Source: Barthelona sp. PCE (lineage: Eukaryota > Metamonada: BaSk clade). From it: a stretch of 64,000 bases of DNA. The notes beneath the pieces are model-generated. The model ran no database searches and was not told the origin of the DNA. It was given only the letters and a program-made list of their open reading frames with translations. Below are positions 10,260 through 19,388 of the stretch, in pieces. Positions within the stretch are counted from its first letter, which is position 1, and each line of letters starts with the position of its first letter. The stretch covers positions 310,001 through 374,000 of the forward strand of contig JAUFOR010000005.1 of NCBI GenBank assembly GCA_040285745.1, in the 5' to 3' direction. The translations under genes and the position numbers were made by a program.

Positions 10260-11417
10260 TTATTTATAGTGTTCTGCTGCAAATTCTGCGATGCTAGGAT
10301 GTGTTCTCTTGTTAAAAATGGATTCATTCTGCAAAATAAGCTGTTCTTGATACATTTCCTCAAAGGAACGATCGTTTTGTATCAAACTCAGGTTCTTTTC
10401 CTCGAACTTTTCCAATAATTCATTCCATGTAATCTTTTTATCCAAAAACTTTTCATAAATTACCTTTTCCTTAATGGTCAAGTCGAAAATGGGTACATCT
10501 AAAAAGTCCGACATAAGTTTTTGAACCTTAACAGCGGTCTCAGTAGGATCAGTAGCCTGCATCTGAGGCAAAATATGAATATTACAAGTTACTGGACGAC
10601 TAGTAAGCATAGCAAGAACCATGGGCCAAAAAGAACCGACATCAAAAGCAGGGTTGCTCTCTTTCCAATCGTATGAGAAGACCATGGGGTGGAAAACGTT
10701 CTCGTTATGGAATGCACCGCGATTAAAACGCATTAAACCACAGTTATTGCTGGTGGTACCTTCAGGAAAAATCATGACACTTGGGCCTGTAATATCACAT
10801 TTTGTGCGTGCCTTGATGATACGGCCGGCCAAAGAACGTGATTCAGGATCAAGACGATCAACAAAAATGGATTCCATCCCCAACAACAAAGAAGAAAGAA
10901 AAGGTGCTTTCTTTAGGTTGTGATTGACGATGCATGAGCAGCCAAACTGCCTGACTAGGATGACAGGATCCATAAAAGAAGTATGGTTGGCCACGAATAG
11001 TTTAACATTCTTGTCACGTTTACCAGTGACTTTAACCTTAACACGACCACCAGCAGTGAGGCCCCAGCCGACGAAACGGCACAATCCCTGATTAATTCTG
11101 ACAACCCAACGAGGTAAATCTGAATATCCAGTTTCTTCATTCAATTTAGTACGTTTTCTAAAGGGGAAAAGTAGAATTTTTGACAAAATACCACCAATGA
11201 TGAGGGGTACAAGCATTAAAACAACACGAATCCAACCATACAAAAAAAACTTAATGAAGCGGTTGACTTTAAAGTACGTACCACGTTTTAAATGGCGGAA
11301 AAACGGGAAAAAAGTGGACAACTCCTCCTTACAGATCGGAGGGTCTTGTTTATCGGCAGGAAGAAAATCCTTGTTCAAAAATCCTTTCTTGGCAACGGGT
11401 AAAGCATCACTGGACAT
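10260..11417 (-). CDS. PlsC-type glycerolipid acyltransferase (AGPAT/GPAT/LPCAT family)
   Basis: A 385-residue membrane-bound acyltransferase that transfers acyl-CoA to glycerol-3-phosphate or a lysophospholipid. The catalytic NHTSFMD (HX4D) box lies near residue 142 and FPEGTTSNN (motif III) near 217, with FVDRLD between them. A hydrophobic segment near residues 45-70 precedes the catalytic domain. The EGTTSN wording and the VxVTG lead-in resemble the GPAT3/4-LPCAT branch more than small bacterial AGPATs, but substrate is not certain. The frame is open further upstream only from a TTG at 11438. The first ATG (11417) is used. The gene runs convergently into the ABC transporter gene with 39 nt between stops. 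Confidence 0.88.
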   Translation of the reverse strand: MSSDALPVAKKGFLNKDFLPADKQDPPICKEELSTFFPFFRHLKRGTYFKVNRFIKFFLYGWIRVVLMLVPLIIGGILSKILLFPFRKRTKLNEETGYSDLPRWVVRINQGLCRFVGWGLTAGGRVKVKVTGKRDKNVKLFVANHTSFMDPVILVRQFGCSCIVNHNLKKAPFLSSLLLGMESIFVDRLDPESRSLAGRIIKARTKCDITGPSVMIFPEGTTSNNCGLMRFNRGAFHNENVFHPMVFSYDWKESNPAFDVGSFWPMVLAMLTSRPVTCNIHILPQMQATDPTETAVKVQKLMSDFLDVPIFDLTIKEKVIYEKFLDKKITWNELLEKFEEKNLSLIQNDRSFEEMYQEQLILQNESIFNKRTHPSIAEFAAEHYK

Positions 11418-11527
11418 TATAAGCGAATGAGACCACAAGGAAGTGCAAAAATGTGCAAAAATAGGTGAAATGGGTGAAAAAGCTTGATTGCAAGTTTTGT
11501 TTCCTTTTCGAAAAATCTGTCAACCAC

Positions 11528-11860
11528 ATGGAGAACGTTATACGGCAGCGGGCAATTGTTGATCTTGAAGAAGATCGTCTTATTGAAGAGATGGGGAAAT
11601 CCAAGAAAAGAGATGTTCTTGTTATTTTTAGAGTTTTAGATATTGAACAGCAGAACAGAATCGTCTTAAAGCTCCTTAAGGGCCTGGAAACAACGACAAA
11701 GCTTGATGTTTGTGAACATATTTTACTAATGGTTATTTCTCATCTCAATATTTCACTTCGGGATAGCGTTCTTCAACGTCTTGAAAGTCTGAGATACACT
11801 TCTAAATACGATACAACACGTCGTGCAGCATTACGCATAATTTTTGAAATCACCAAATGA
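11528..11860 (+). CDS. Small helical protein of unknown function
   Basis: A 110-residue soluble, mostly alpha-helical protein with no recognised domain. Leucine and isoleucine spacing suggests two or three amphipathic helical pairs, as in short HEAT/ARM-type proteins, but this is only an impression. The open frame extends upstream to a GTG at 11465. The first ATG (11528) lies just after GTCAACCAC, a start context like that of other genes here. It stands head-to-head with the acyltransferase gene. Its stop is 12 nt from the stop of the convergent CFAP210-like gene. Confidence 0.6.
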   Translation: MENVIRQRAIVDLEEDRLIEEMGKSKKRDVLVIFRVLDIEQQNRIVLKLLKGLETTTKLDVCEHILLMVISHLNISLRDSVLQRLESLRYTSKYDTTRRAALRIIFEITK

Positions 11861-11872
11861 ACAATTTTTACT

Positions 11873-13429
11873 CTAATATACATCTGTAATTTTACGTTCC
11901 TTGTTAATACAACCAAGAGAAAGTTGAATTGGTGCAACAGTTAAACCTTGAGTCTTACGTTGCTCAATAAGATCTTCTCCGTAAGCATGTAATAAACGTT
12001 GATAATCCTCTTCTTCTTCTTGTTCATTTGAGAATATAGCATCATCCAAAGCCTTTTCTCTCCTTCTACGCTTGTTAACACGCTCGATCTGCCTCAAACG
12101 ATCCTTTTTCAATTGTAAAGCTCGTGATTCCGCCAGAGCTTGTTCTTCAGCATCATTAACAGCATATTCATCTGCTAATCGCTGTAGTTCTCTTTTCTCA
12201 AACTGCTTTTGTTCTCTGGCATGTTTTTCGCGTAATTGTTTCTTTAAAATTTGACGCTGTCTACCTCTTTCTATACTTTCACGTTGAAGTCGTAAACGTT
12301 CTTGTTTGGCACGTTCAGCCTCATCTCTATACTTCTCGTACTCCTTAACATCATCCAATACACGACCCTCTTCTCTTAATTTGGCCTCATCTAAGATTAC
12401 ACTGAGACGCTCGACTTCACGTCTCCTTACCTTCTCCTTCTCTTCCTCTTCTGCTGCCTTGAACTCCTTGACTGCAGCCTCGTACTCATCTCTTTGCTCC
12501 ATCAACTGCTTGTGACGTCTCTCCTCAGCTTCATGACGAAGACGCTCTTCTTGACGGAATAATTCTCTCTGCTCAAGGAACTTAATGTTCTCTTCCATGA
12601 ACTTGCGCTTACGTGTATCCACAGCGGCCTTGCGTTCGTCGTCTAAACGTCCCTGTTCTTCAAGATAAGCAAGGTACTTACGGTCTTCCTCCAACTCCAA
12701 CTCGGTTTGCTTCCTTCTCAAAGTTTCATTGACCACAAGCTGCTCCTCAAGAGCGCGCTTACCAACGACGCTCTTATCGATGATTGCCTGCTTATCACGC
12801 TCTTCACGAGCGTTCAGTTCGATCTCATGCTCTGCAACCTGACGATCGATGATGGCTTCTTGTCGATCCTGAAATTCTTGTAATGCCATCTTCCATTCAA
12901 CTTGGCGCTTGCGCTCCTCCATAACATCGGAAACAAGAACAGCTGAATTGATTTGATCGAAACGCTCGTCACGATTACGTAACTTTTCGTACGCTTCATT
13001 CAACTTCTTCTTCTGGAAATAATCCTTCTCCTCGTCCATGCGGCGGAGATCCTCACGGAGTTTCTTCTCATCTTCAGCTTCTTTGTTGTGTAAACGCTCA
13101 AGTTTCTTTTTACGTTTTGCTGAAAGAGTGTCAGGCCAACATTTAGCTCTTTCTGCTGCTTCCTGCCTCAGTTGCTCCTTGCGGGAGAGTACATTCTGAT
13201 CATATTTATGCAGAGTGACTGGAGGTTTTGTTTGATTTTTCTTGCGGATGGTATTGAGAGCAGATGCAGATACAATTGAAACCTTGGTTCTATCGTGTAC
13301 CGTGATGGGTTCGGGACCGAACAACGTTGTGTCAACAACTAGGTGTGAGATAAAAAGGGGAACTGATGCTGGTTAGCAGTTCAACATACAGGAAGGCTTG
13401 AATGTTGCTTTAATGCGCTTATGCTTCAT
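11873..13429 (-). CDS. CFAP210: CFAP210/CCDC173-like ciliary coiled-coil protein (two exons)
   Basis: A 501-residue, almost entirely coiled-coil, charged protein of the trichohyalin-plectin homology (TPH) type. Residues ~60-165 follow CFAP210: a CWPDTLS-like segment, then a coiled coil, then NSAVLVSDVMEERKRQVEWK. CFAP210 is a microtubule inner protein of axonemal doublets. The main open frame has no ATG at its 5' end, only TTG at 13324. Reading on, a short first exon (13390-13429) starting ATG AAG CAT joins in frame across a 51-nt intron (13339-13389). The joined N-terminus begins MKHKRIKATFKPSFVDTTLF. Protein family is fairly sure; the exact CFAP number is inferred from one diagnostic block, and other TPH proteins such as CFAP45 remain possible. 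Confidence 0.75.
13339..13389 (-). other. Spliceosomal intron in CFAP210-like gene, 51 nt
   Basis: Reads GTATGTTGAACTGCTAACC at its 5' end and finishes CACACCTAG. Removing it places an upstream ATG in frame with the long coding frame (phase 1). Without removal, the frame hits TAA at 13373-13375 and lacks an ATG. A CTAAC element lies about 14 nt after the donor. Confidence 0.82.
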
Positions 13430-13648
13430 TTTCGTTGCTTTGATATACTGGAATAGCTTGAAAGGGTTGAAAAAAGCGTAACAAAAAAGGATAATCAGTA
13501 TACCTATGAAAACCATAGAATTGGATGTGCGCTGAGACATTATCCATAAAAAGTGGAGATAAGAACAATAAAAACTTGTAAACTACAACAACACCCTTTT
13601 CATTCAACTTTTCCAAAGCTTTTTTGCTTTTTCGCACCATTTTCTGTA

Positions 13649-14359
13649 ATGAATCAGGACAGTTCTATTCAGCAGCTTGTCGCTGCAGCAAAAATACTTA
13701 AAGCAGAAGTTAAACGATTAAGGGATGTGGAGACCCAGTTAAGAGCAGAAATAGTCTCACTCACAGAAAAGCATGATAAGCTTGAATTCGATAAGGGCTC
13801 CGAAATCGATCAGTTATCTCGACAAATAGAGGAACTGGAAAAGAACAAAGAGAAGCTCTTGAATAGCATTACTACAACACAGGCAGCACATGACGCCGAG
13901 AAACAGAACCTGGAATCACGTCTGGAAATTGAGCACGAGGATCTTCAAAAGAGCTATGTTAATACCATTGAAGAACTCCAACAAAAGATACAAGAATTAG
14001 AGAACGTGGACTCAACCATCAACCAGTTCCCAGAGGTTGAAGGTTTTTTAAAAAAAAGAGGAGCGTCCGAGCGCAGTCGTTTTTTAGAACGGTATTTAAG
14101 ATTAGATTTTATAGAAGGAGTATTCCAAGTATTGTATTATGATAGTTATGAGACGAATATGAATGGTAAATCAAAAGGAAGTATAGCAATCACACCAACT
14201 GTACGATGTTTTCAAGTTGATAATTCCAAACATGATCGACCATATTGTTTTGAGATTGCAACGGATGACAGGACTTATGTATTGCAGGCTTCATCAGAAA
14301 ACGATGCCAGGAATTGGGTTGAACAGTTGAATAAGGTGTTAGGTAACTTGAATAAATGA
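13649..14359 (+). CDS. Coiled-coil protein with C-terminal PH domain
   Basis: A 236-residue protein. Residues ~5-125 form a long heptad-rich coiled coil. Residues ~132-232 form a pleckstrin homology domain: it opens EGFLKKRG, has a strand-rich middle, includes CFEIATDDRTYVLQA, and ends in the helix NDARNWVEQLNKVL with the near-invariant PH tryptophan. The PH domain would bind phosphoinositides or protein partners and the coil would dimerise it (inference). The frame runs upstream to 13553, but that extension is uncharged and unrelated; the ATG at 13649 starts the charged coil cleanly. Confidence 0.88.
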   Translation: MNQDSSIQQLVAAAKILKAEVKRLRDVETQLRAEIVSLTEKHDKLEFDKGSEIDQLSRQIEELEKNKEKLLNSITTTQAAHDAEKQNLESRLEIEHEDLQKSYVNTIEELQQKIQELENVDSTINQFPEVEGFLKKRGASERSRFLERYLRLDFIEGVFQVLYYDSYETNMNGKSKGSIAITPTVRCFQVDNSKHDRPYCFEIATDDRTYVLQASSENDARNWVEQLNKVLGNLNK

Positions 14360-14808
14360 TTTATTTTTTAGGTGAGGATCAAACAGTCAAAGAGTTATGT
14401 TCCGCCTTCCTTCATTCTGTTAGAAGTGCATTGGCAATAACCAACAGAGGCATAGAAATTGCATGTGAATTAAAAAGCCCCCTGGAATGAAAGTTTAAAT
14501 ATAAATACTGGAGCAAGTCCCAAAAGGTTGCTGCCACGAGCCACTCTCAAAACGCAGCAAAAACGTACCCCACAACCAAGCCAATGCCCGCACGCGTCCA
14601 AAATCTTACGTGTCACGCGCTACAAGCCCTGTGAACCACATCAATAAATCTGTGAGGGGATAGAAATTCGAATGCAGTTCTGTTTCACATTCTCGCTTTC
14701 TGTCTACGCTCCACGAGTATTATATCATCTATATATGCCATGTACAAGCACTGATTTTTAAGAAATACATGCTATCTCAATATTCATCTACATCATCACC
14801 GGCTATTC
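14360..14808. other. Intergenic region, 449 nt, with a GC-richer core
   Basis: No coding frame of substance. The part from about 14510 to 14640 is richer in G and C than other spacers here and has CACGAG, CGCACGCGTCC and CACGCGCTAC segments. An unrecognised noncoding RNA is possible, but I see no tRNA, 5S, U-snRNA or SRP signature. The right end (14768-14778) holds CATGCTATCTC, repeated before the next gene. Confidence 0.4.
14768..14778 (+). promoter_or_regulatory. CATGCTATCTC element upstream of first tandem paralogue
   Basis: An 11-nt sequence ending 30 nt before the ATG at 14809. The identical 11-mer ends 39 nt before the start of the second paralogue, although the rest of the two upstream regions differs. 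It may be a promoter or leader element, or a remnant of the duplicated unit. Confidence 0.45.
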
Positions 14809-16923
14809 ATGCCTAGGGTTCGTAAATTCGAGGACGATCTTATCATCAGGGCATATCCCGAGGGGCAGATGATATTTGAGGGCCAGGGCGTAGTATTGCT
14901 TGAATCAAGAGAAATCACCGAAATCAGCCTCATTGAAAGCGCTATTGAAGGCAAGGACTTTGTTGGATATGTGGAGGATACGGGTGAGCCTCTTAAGTAC
15001 ACATCTAAGCTGAGAGCTGGAGAATCTTACATGATCATCGAAAAGCTTCATAACAGTGGTATTATAACCCATTTTGATATCTTATTATTTAGTGATATTA
15101 TGAGCGATGAACATACAAGAAGGAGAATATTATTCCCATTGGAGGCGAACAACTTTAGGAGGCTATTCAACAGAATAATTCCGATGGATGAAAACCACTT
15201 ACTATTCATCATTAAAGAAATCGTTAATAATAGAAGAGTGTGGCAGTGCTACATATTAAATGTTATAACCGAGGAATATAAATGTCTTGGAGAGTATAGC
15301 TTTCAATCAAACATCAATTCAAACATCTATTCAAACTACATTTTTTTAAAAAAATGCCAAGATAATACCACATGGCATTACAATTTTTCTGTTGATGACA
15401 TGGACGAAGCACATGAAGTGGATATCGAGCAGTTTCATGGTGTCCCAATATACATCAGGTGTTACAACTCGGATTGCATTTGCCTAGTTAGCTTTCGCGA
15501 TCAAGAAATTGATGAACTAATAATATTTGACAGTCAAAGGAACCGCGTTAATTTAACAGAAAGGTTTCCACAGCTTAAAGGATTGTTTATTGGTAGTAAC
15601 TCAGATTTTACATTATTGACGCTTTCTCAAGATGTTTTGTCAATGATAGTTATTTATTCAAGTTTCATGGTGGTGGTTCATATCGAAAACGACGAATTGA
15701 AGATGTTAGAGGGTGAAATGAATTTTAAGAACGTAATTTGCGATTGCTGGAAGCATATAGATTTGAATGATAATACCTTTCATCATGAAGATTGTGCTTT
15801 TTATGGTGTTGATGAAATAACAGGACGTTATGGCCCAATCAAATTTAGAGAGGCTAGTAAGGAGGTGTTTCGTTTGAAAACTATTCATCCAAGAGGAATT
15901 TTTTTTGATGGAATAGCGGAAGTGTATGATGATAACGCTTTGATAAGATGTTACTTTTTTTTTAAAGAAAGGAAGCTTATTGTGCTGCGTAGGCGTAGGA
16001 AACCGTTTTCACGTACGATATGCGAGATTCTATCAGTTCATCCAAATGAAGCAGGTGATTTTATTGTAATGGCAGAGGTACGTAGTGAAATGAATACGTA
16101 TGTCAAAATTCACTGGCATGGCTCAGAATCCAAGCCTGTAATAACCATTTTGCCTCATTGTGGTTCAGAAAACTGTGGTTTTATTCTAGGGTTGCCATTA
16201 AATGTTGACTATCGTGACGATGACACAGGCTTGGTGTATTTGGGAGAAAAGATGATTATAGAGCTTCCCCCGAATATTTATGTTCGAAGTGTTCATGGTT
16301 CACATTTTGATAATTCAGCGTGCATTGTATGTATTGAAGCAACCCATTTCTTTCAGCTCAATGTCAACGGGTATGACGTGGAGGTTCAAAAGCACATTGT
16401 TTTTGAACCTGGATATACAAGTGATGTTTACTTTAACCCTCGTCCATTGAATGAAACACCTGATCACCAGCTGTTTGTTGTACACAAAGATGGTGATGAA
16501 GCAGAAATAGAACATTTACACTGTTTAGATTGGTCAACAGGAAGCTTCTTAGAGCCTGTTCTCCTTTGGAAGGGATCACATGATGATGGAACGGAGGAAG
16601 GCAACTATTTCTATAATTTCGTGGGTGATTCATACATACACGTGAAGGGTGGTATCATTAAAGCATACGTTGAAGATGGTGCTATCAAAACAAGATTTTT
16701 CACTAACAATGATTTCACTTATGTGAATATAAGCCAAAATCATAATCTGCCTAATAACACTGTTCAAGATATATCTTACAAAGAGGAGACCAAGACAATG
16801 GTGTTGAAAACATGCAATATTGAGGAAGACCAGGAATCGATGAATCCTACAGTGGAAACGTTCCACCTTCCATCGTTCTTGGCCGAGGCATCCATCGTTG
16901 AGTATCACATGCCAGATGTTTAG
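14809..16923 (+). CDS. Unrecognised ~700-residue protein, tandem paralogue 1
   Basis: A 704-residue acidic protein with no signal peptide and no membrane segment. It is built of many short beta-strand-like segments separated by charged turns, suggesting a beta-propeller or similar beta-rich fold, without WD motifs. It begins MPRVRKFEDDLII and ends SIVEYHMPDV. The next gene is a clear paralogue that aligns along the whole length, with matching blocks such as FDSQRNRVNLTERFPQLK, HWHGSESKP and PDHQLFVV. I do not recognise the family. Its nucleotide sequence matches the paralogue best at both ends and least in the middle. Confidence 0.8.
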   Translation: MPRVRKFEDDLIIRAYPEGQMIFEGQGVVLLESREITEISLIESAIEGKDFVGYVEDTGEPLKYTSKLRAGESYMIIEKLHNSGIITHFDILLFSDIMSDEHTRRRILFPLEANNFRRLFNRIIPMDENHLLFIIKEIVNNRRVWQCYILNVITEEYKCLGEYSFQSNINSNIYSNYIFLKKCQDNTTWHYNFSVDDMDEAHEVDIEQFHGVPIYIRCYNSDCICLVSFRDQEIDELIIFDSQRNRVNLTERFPQLKGLFIGSNSDFTLLTLSQDVLSMIVIYSSFMVVVHIENDELKMLEGEMNFKNVICDCWKHIDLNDNTFHHEDCAFYGVDEITGRYGPIKFREASKEVFRLKTIHPRGIFFDGIAEVYDDNALIRCYFFFKERKLIVLRRRRKPFSRTICEILSVHPNEAGDFIVMAEVRSEMNTYVKIHWHGSESKPVITILPHCGSENCGFILGLPLNVDYRDDDTGLVYLGEKMIIELPPNIYVRSVHGSHFDNSACIVCIEATHFFQLNVNGYDVEVQKHIVFEPGYTSDVYFNPRPLNETPDHQLFVVHKDGDEAEIEHLHCLDWSTGSFLEPVLLWKGSHDDGTEEGNYFYNFVGDSYIHVKGGIIKAYVEDGAIKTRFFTNNDFTYVNISQNHNLPNNTVQDISYKEETKTMVLKTCNIEEDQESMNPTVETFHLPSFLAEASIVEYHMPDV

Positions 16924-16959
16924 TAATGACGTAATAAATAGCTTTCATAATATTTGAGT

Positions 16960-16980
16960 ATTATTGTATTATACAATAAT
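16960..16980. repeat. Perfect AT inverted repeat (10-bp arms)
   Basis: ATTATTGTAT, one T, then ATACAATAAT: a perfect 10-bp palindrome 37 nt after the stop of the first paralogue. Purely A/T apart from one G and one C, so it could be chance, or a 3'-end structure. Confidence 0.5.
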
Positions 16981-17066
16981 CTACCATTACACTGACCATA
17001 CTAAGCTCAATATCTTCTAAGACACAAAGTATTATTACTATTAATGCATTAATTATGCATGGAATC

Positions 17067-17077
17067 CATGCTATCTC
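17067..17077 (+). promoter_or_regulatory. CATGCTATCTC element upstream of second tandem paralogue
   Basis: Same 11-mer as at 14768-14778, here ending 39 nt before the ATG at 17117. Only these two copies were noticed. Confidence 0.45.
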
Positions 17078-17116
17078 CTTTTTCCTTTATTTCATCCACA
17101 ACCAACTTTCTTGTAT

Positions 17117-19258
17117 ATGCCTCGCATTCGTAAATTCGAGGATGACCTTATCATCGGGTCCTTTTCCGAGGGGCAAATCTTTTTTGAGGGTCAAGGTGTT
17201 CGAATGGTAAAAACCCGTGAAGATACCCATATCAAATATCTCATTGACACTGTTGATGGTGAAGAATTTTGTGGATATGTTGAAAAAATGTGTGAACCAA
17301 TGCAATATAATTACAAGCGAAAAGCAGGAGCAGGATTTATGTTAATACAACTACATTTTGAGGAAGGTAATCGATTAACTGAACTTGAAATCAAATATTT
17401 CAACGAAATCAACAGTGATGAATATTCAACCAGAAGGATTCGTTTCCCTTTTGATGATTTGAATAATATGGAAACATATATTTCAAGCGAATTTATTCCA
17501 TTAGATGAAAACCATATTTTTTTTACTATCACTTATGTTGATGAAGAACACCAGAATGGGCAAGCGACTTATTGTAACATTTTAAATATAATAACAGAAC
17601 AGAACAGATACATTGTTGGAGAATACGAGCTTTACTCCCTCAATACTATTTTTTCCACTGGTTTTCTGATACTAACCAGGTTCGAAGAAGATGATTTTTT
17701 GTTATTTCACTACAATTTCTGCGTTGATGATATGGACGATACCCATGAGCCAGATATCGTACAGCTAGAAGGTTTCCATAATCACATTTGTATAGGATGT
17801 TATAATGCTGAATGTGTTTGTTTTGCTGTTTTTAACGAAGGATTTGAAGAATTGATCATTTTTGACCGTCAAAGAAACCGTGTTGACTTACTAGAAAGAT
17901 TCCCACAGTTGAGAGACATAAAAACAAACTACTTTTCTAGTTTTGCCTTGTTCACATTGACACAAGATGTATTTTCTGCGCTCTTCAATGATGGCTCAGT
18001 TTGTACTGTTGTTCATATTAAGGACGGGAAGCTGAAGACATCAACTGGTGATTTGGGCATTTATGATGTTCGTTGTGCTGACGCTAAACTCATTGACTTG
18101 ATGAATTCTTTTCACGATGAAAAGTGCCAGTTTTATGGAGTTTGTTGTGCTACGGCTGTTTATGGGAATACAAAGTTTAGAAATATCAGTAACGAAGTGA
18201 TGCACTTACAAAATTTTTGGCCTCATAGCGTAATGTATGATGGGACAGCACGTTTTTCAGATTACAGTAGGAAAAGACAGTGTTACTTTTACTTCAAAGA
18301 AAAAAGGGTAGTCATACATAAAAGCGTTATGACAAAAAATAATTTAGTGAATTACTCAGAGTTATCAATGCACCCGGTTGAGGAAGATCATTTTTTTATG
18401 GTTGCACAGACTTATGGAATACAAGAGGAATCAGAAATAGTTAAAATACACTGGGAAGGTTCAGAATCAAAACCAATAATAACTCCGTATGAACATGTTG
18501 GGTTAAACTGTATTGGTTTAGTTTTTGGGTTAACATTTACTATTGAGTACAGTGAAAATATTTGTCAAGGTTATATTTGTAATACAAAAGTTTTGGAGCT
18601 TCCACCAAATGAGCACATCAATTATTGCAAGCCTTTAGTCTCTGGAAATTATGTATGTGTTAACTGTACTGGTTCAACACACTTTTTACAAATTCTGATT
18701 AATGAAAATGATGTTGAGGTCCAAAAGCACATCACTTTGCATCATAACCATGCTGTTACGAATGTAATCTACAGTCATCATTTATTAACAGAAACACCTG
18801 ATCACCAGCTCTTTGTTATGTACAGATACAATGATGATGGTGAAGAACAATGTTTGCATTGTTTGGATTGGTCAACGGGCAACTTTTTGGAACCAATTTT
18901 GTTATATAAATTTTCAAATGTTGGGGAAGGTAACTGTTTCTCAAATTTCATAGGTGATTCATACATTCGAGTAGATAAAGGTATTAATAAGGTGTCCATT
19001 GTTAATGGCGTAATTGAAATGCAATTTTTTACAAATACTTTCTTGCCAAATATCACCAACGATATGAACAACAACCTAAATCTGCCTAATAATGTTGTTC
19101 AGGAAATGAAATACGAAGAAGAAACCAAAACAATGGTGTTGAAAACGTATAACGTTGAGGAAGATCCAGAATCGATCAATCCCACAGTGGAAACGTTCCA
19201 CCTTCCATCGTTCCTGGCCGAGGCGTCCATCGTTGAGTATCACATGCCAAATGTTTAG
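17117..19258 (+). CDS. Unrecognised ~700-residue protein, tandem paralogue 2
   Basis: A 713-residue paralogue of the preceding gene, in the same orientation and 193 nt downstream. It starts MPRIRKFEDDLIIG and ends EYHMPNV. The 80 bp spanning the stop codon (19184-19263) differ from the equivalent stretch of paralogue 1 (16849-16928) at three positions, whereas central regions are widely diverged in both protein and DNA. It has no signal peptide, membrane segment or known motif. A TTG at 17111 is in frame, but the ATG at 17117 aligns with the paralogue's start. The pair looks like part of a lineage-specific family. Confidence 0.8.
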   Translation: MPRIRKFEDDLIIGSFSEGQIFFEGQGVRMVKTREDTHIKYLIDTVDGEEFCGYVEKMCEPMQYNYKRKAGAGFMLIQLHFEEGNRLTELEIKYFNEINSDEYSTRRIRFPFDDLNNMETYISSEFIPLDENHIFFTITYVDEEHQNGQATYCNILNIITEQNRYIVGEYELYSLNTIFSTGFLILTRFEEDDFLLFHYNFCVDDMDDTHEPDIVQLEGFHNHICIGCYNAECVCFAVFNEGFEELIIFDRQRNRVDLLERFPQLRDIKTNYFSSFALFTLTQDVFSALFNDGSVCTVVHIKDGKLKTSTGDLGIYDVRCADAKLIDLMNSFHDEKCQFYGVCCATAVYGNTKFRNISNEVMHLQNFWPHSVMYDGTARFSDYSRKRQCYFYFKEKRVVIHKSVMTKNNLVNYSELSMHPVEEDHFFMVAQTYGIQEESEIVKIHWEGSESKPIITPYEHVGLNCIGLVFGLTFTIEYSENICQGYICNTKVLELPPNEHINYCKPLVSGNYVCVNCTGSTHFLQILINENDVEVQKHITLHHNHAVTNVIYSHHLLTETPDHQLFVMYRYNDDGEEQCLHCLDWSTGNFLEPILLYKFSNVGEGNCFSNFIGDSYIRVDKGINKVSIVNGVIEMQFFTNTFLPNITNDMNNNLNLPNNVVQEMKYEEETKTMVLKTYNVEEDPESINPTVETFHLPSFLAEASIVEYHMPNV

Positions 19259-19388
19259 TAATGTAAACAACAAAGCAGTAATTTAGATATTTGCAGATAT
19301 AGAAGAAAACAGAAAACTAGAATAATTGAAAACTGATTTTTAAACTGATTGGTTGTCTGACAAAGTGTGTGGTACATTCATATCTCCT

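Noticed and set aside
14660-14680. tRNA-like TTCGAAT segment
   Set aside because: No acceptor stem, anticodon arm or A-box at proper distance on either strand.
16960-16980. AT palindrome as a transcription terminator
   Set aside because: It contains only A/T plus one G:C pair, in an AT-rich eukaryotic spacer; no evidence for hairpin-dependent termination.
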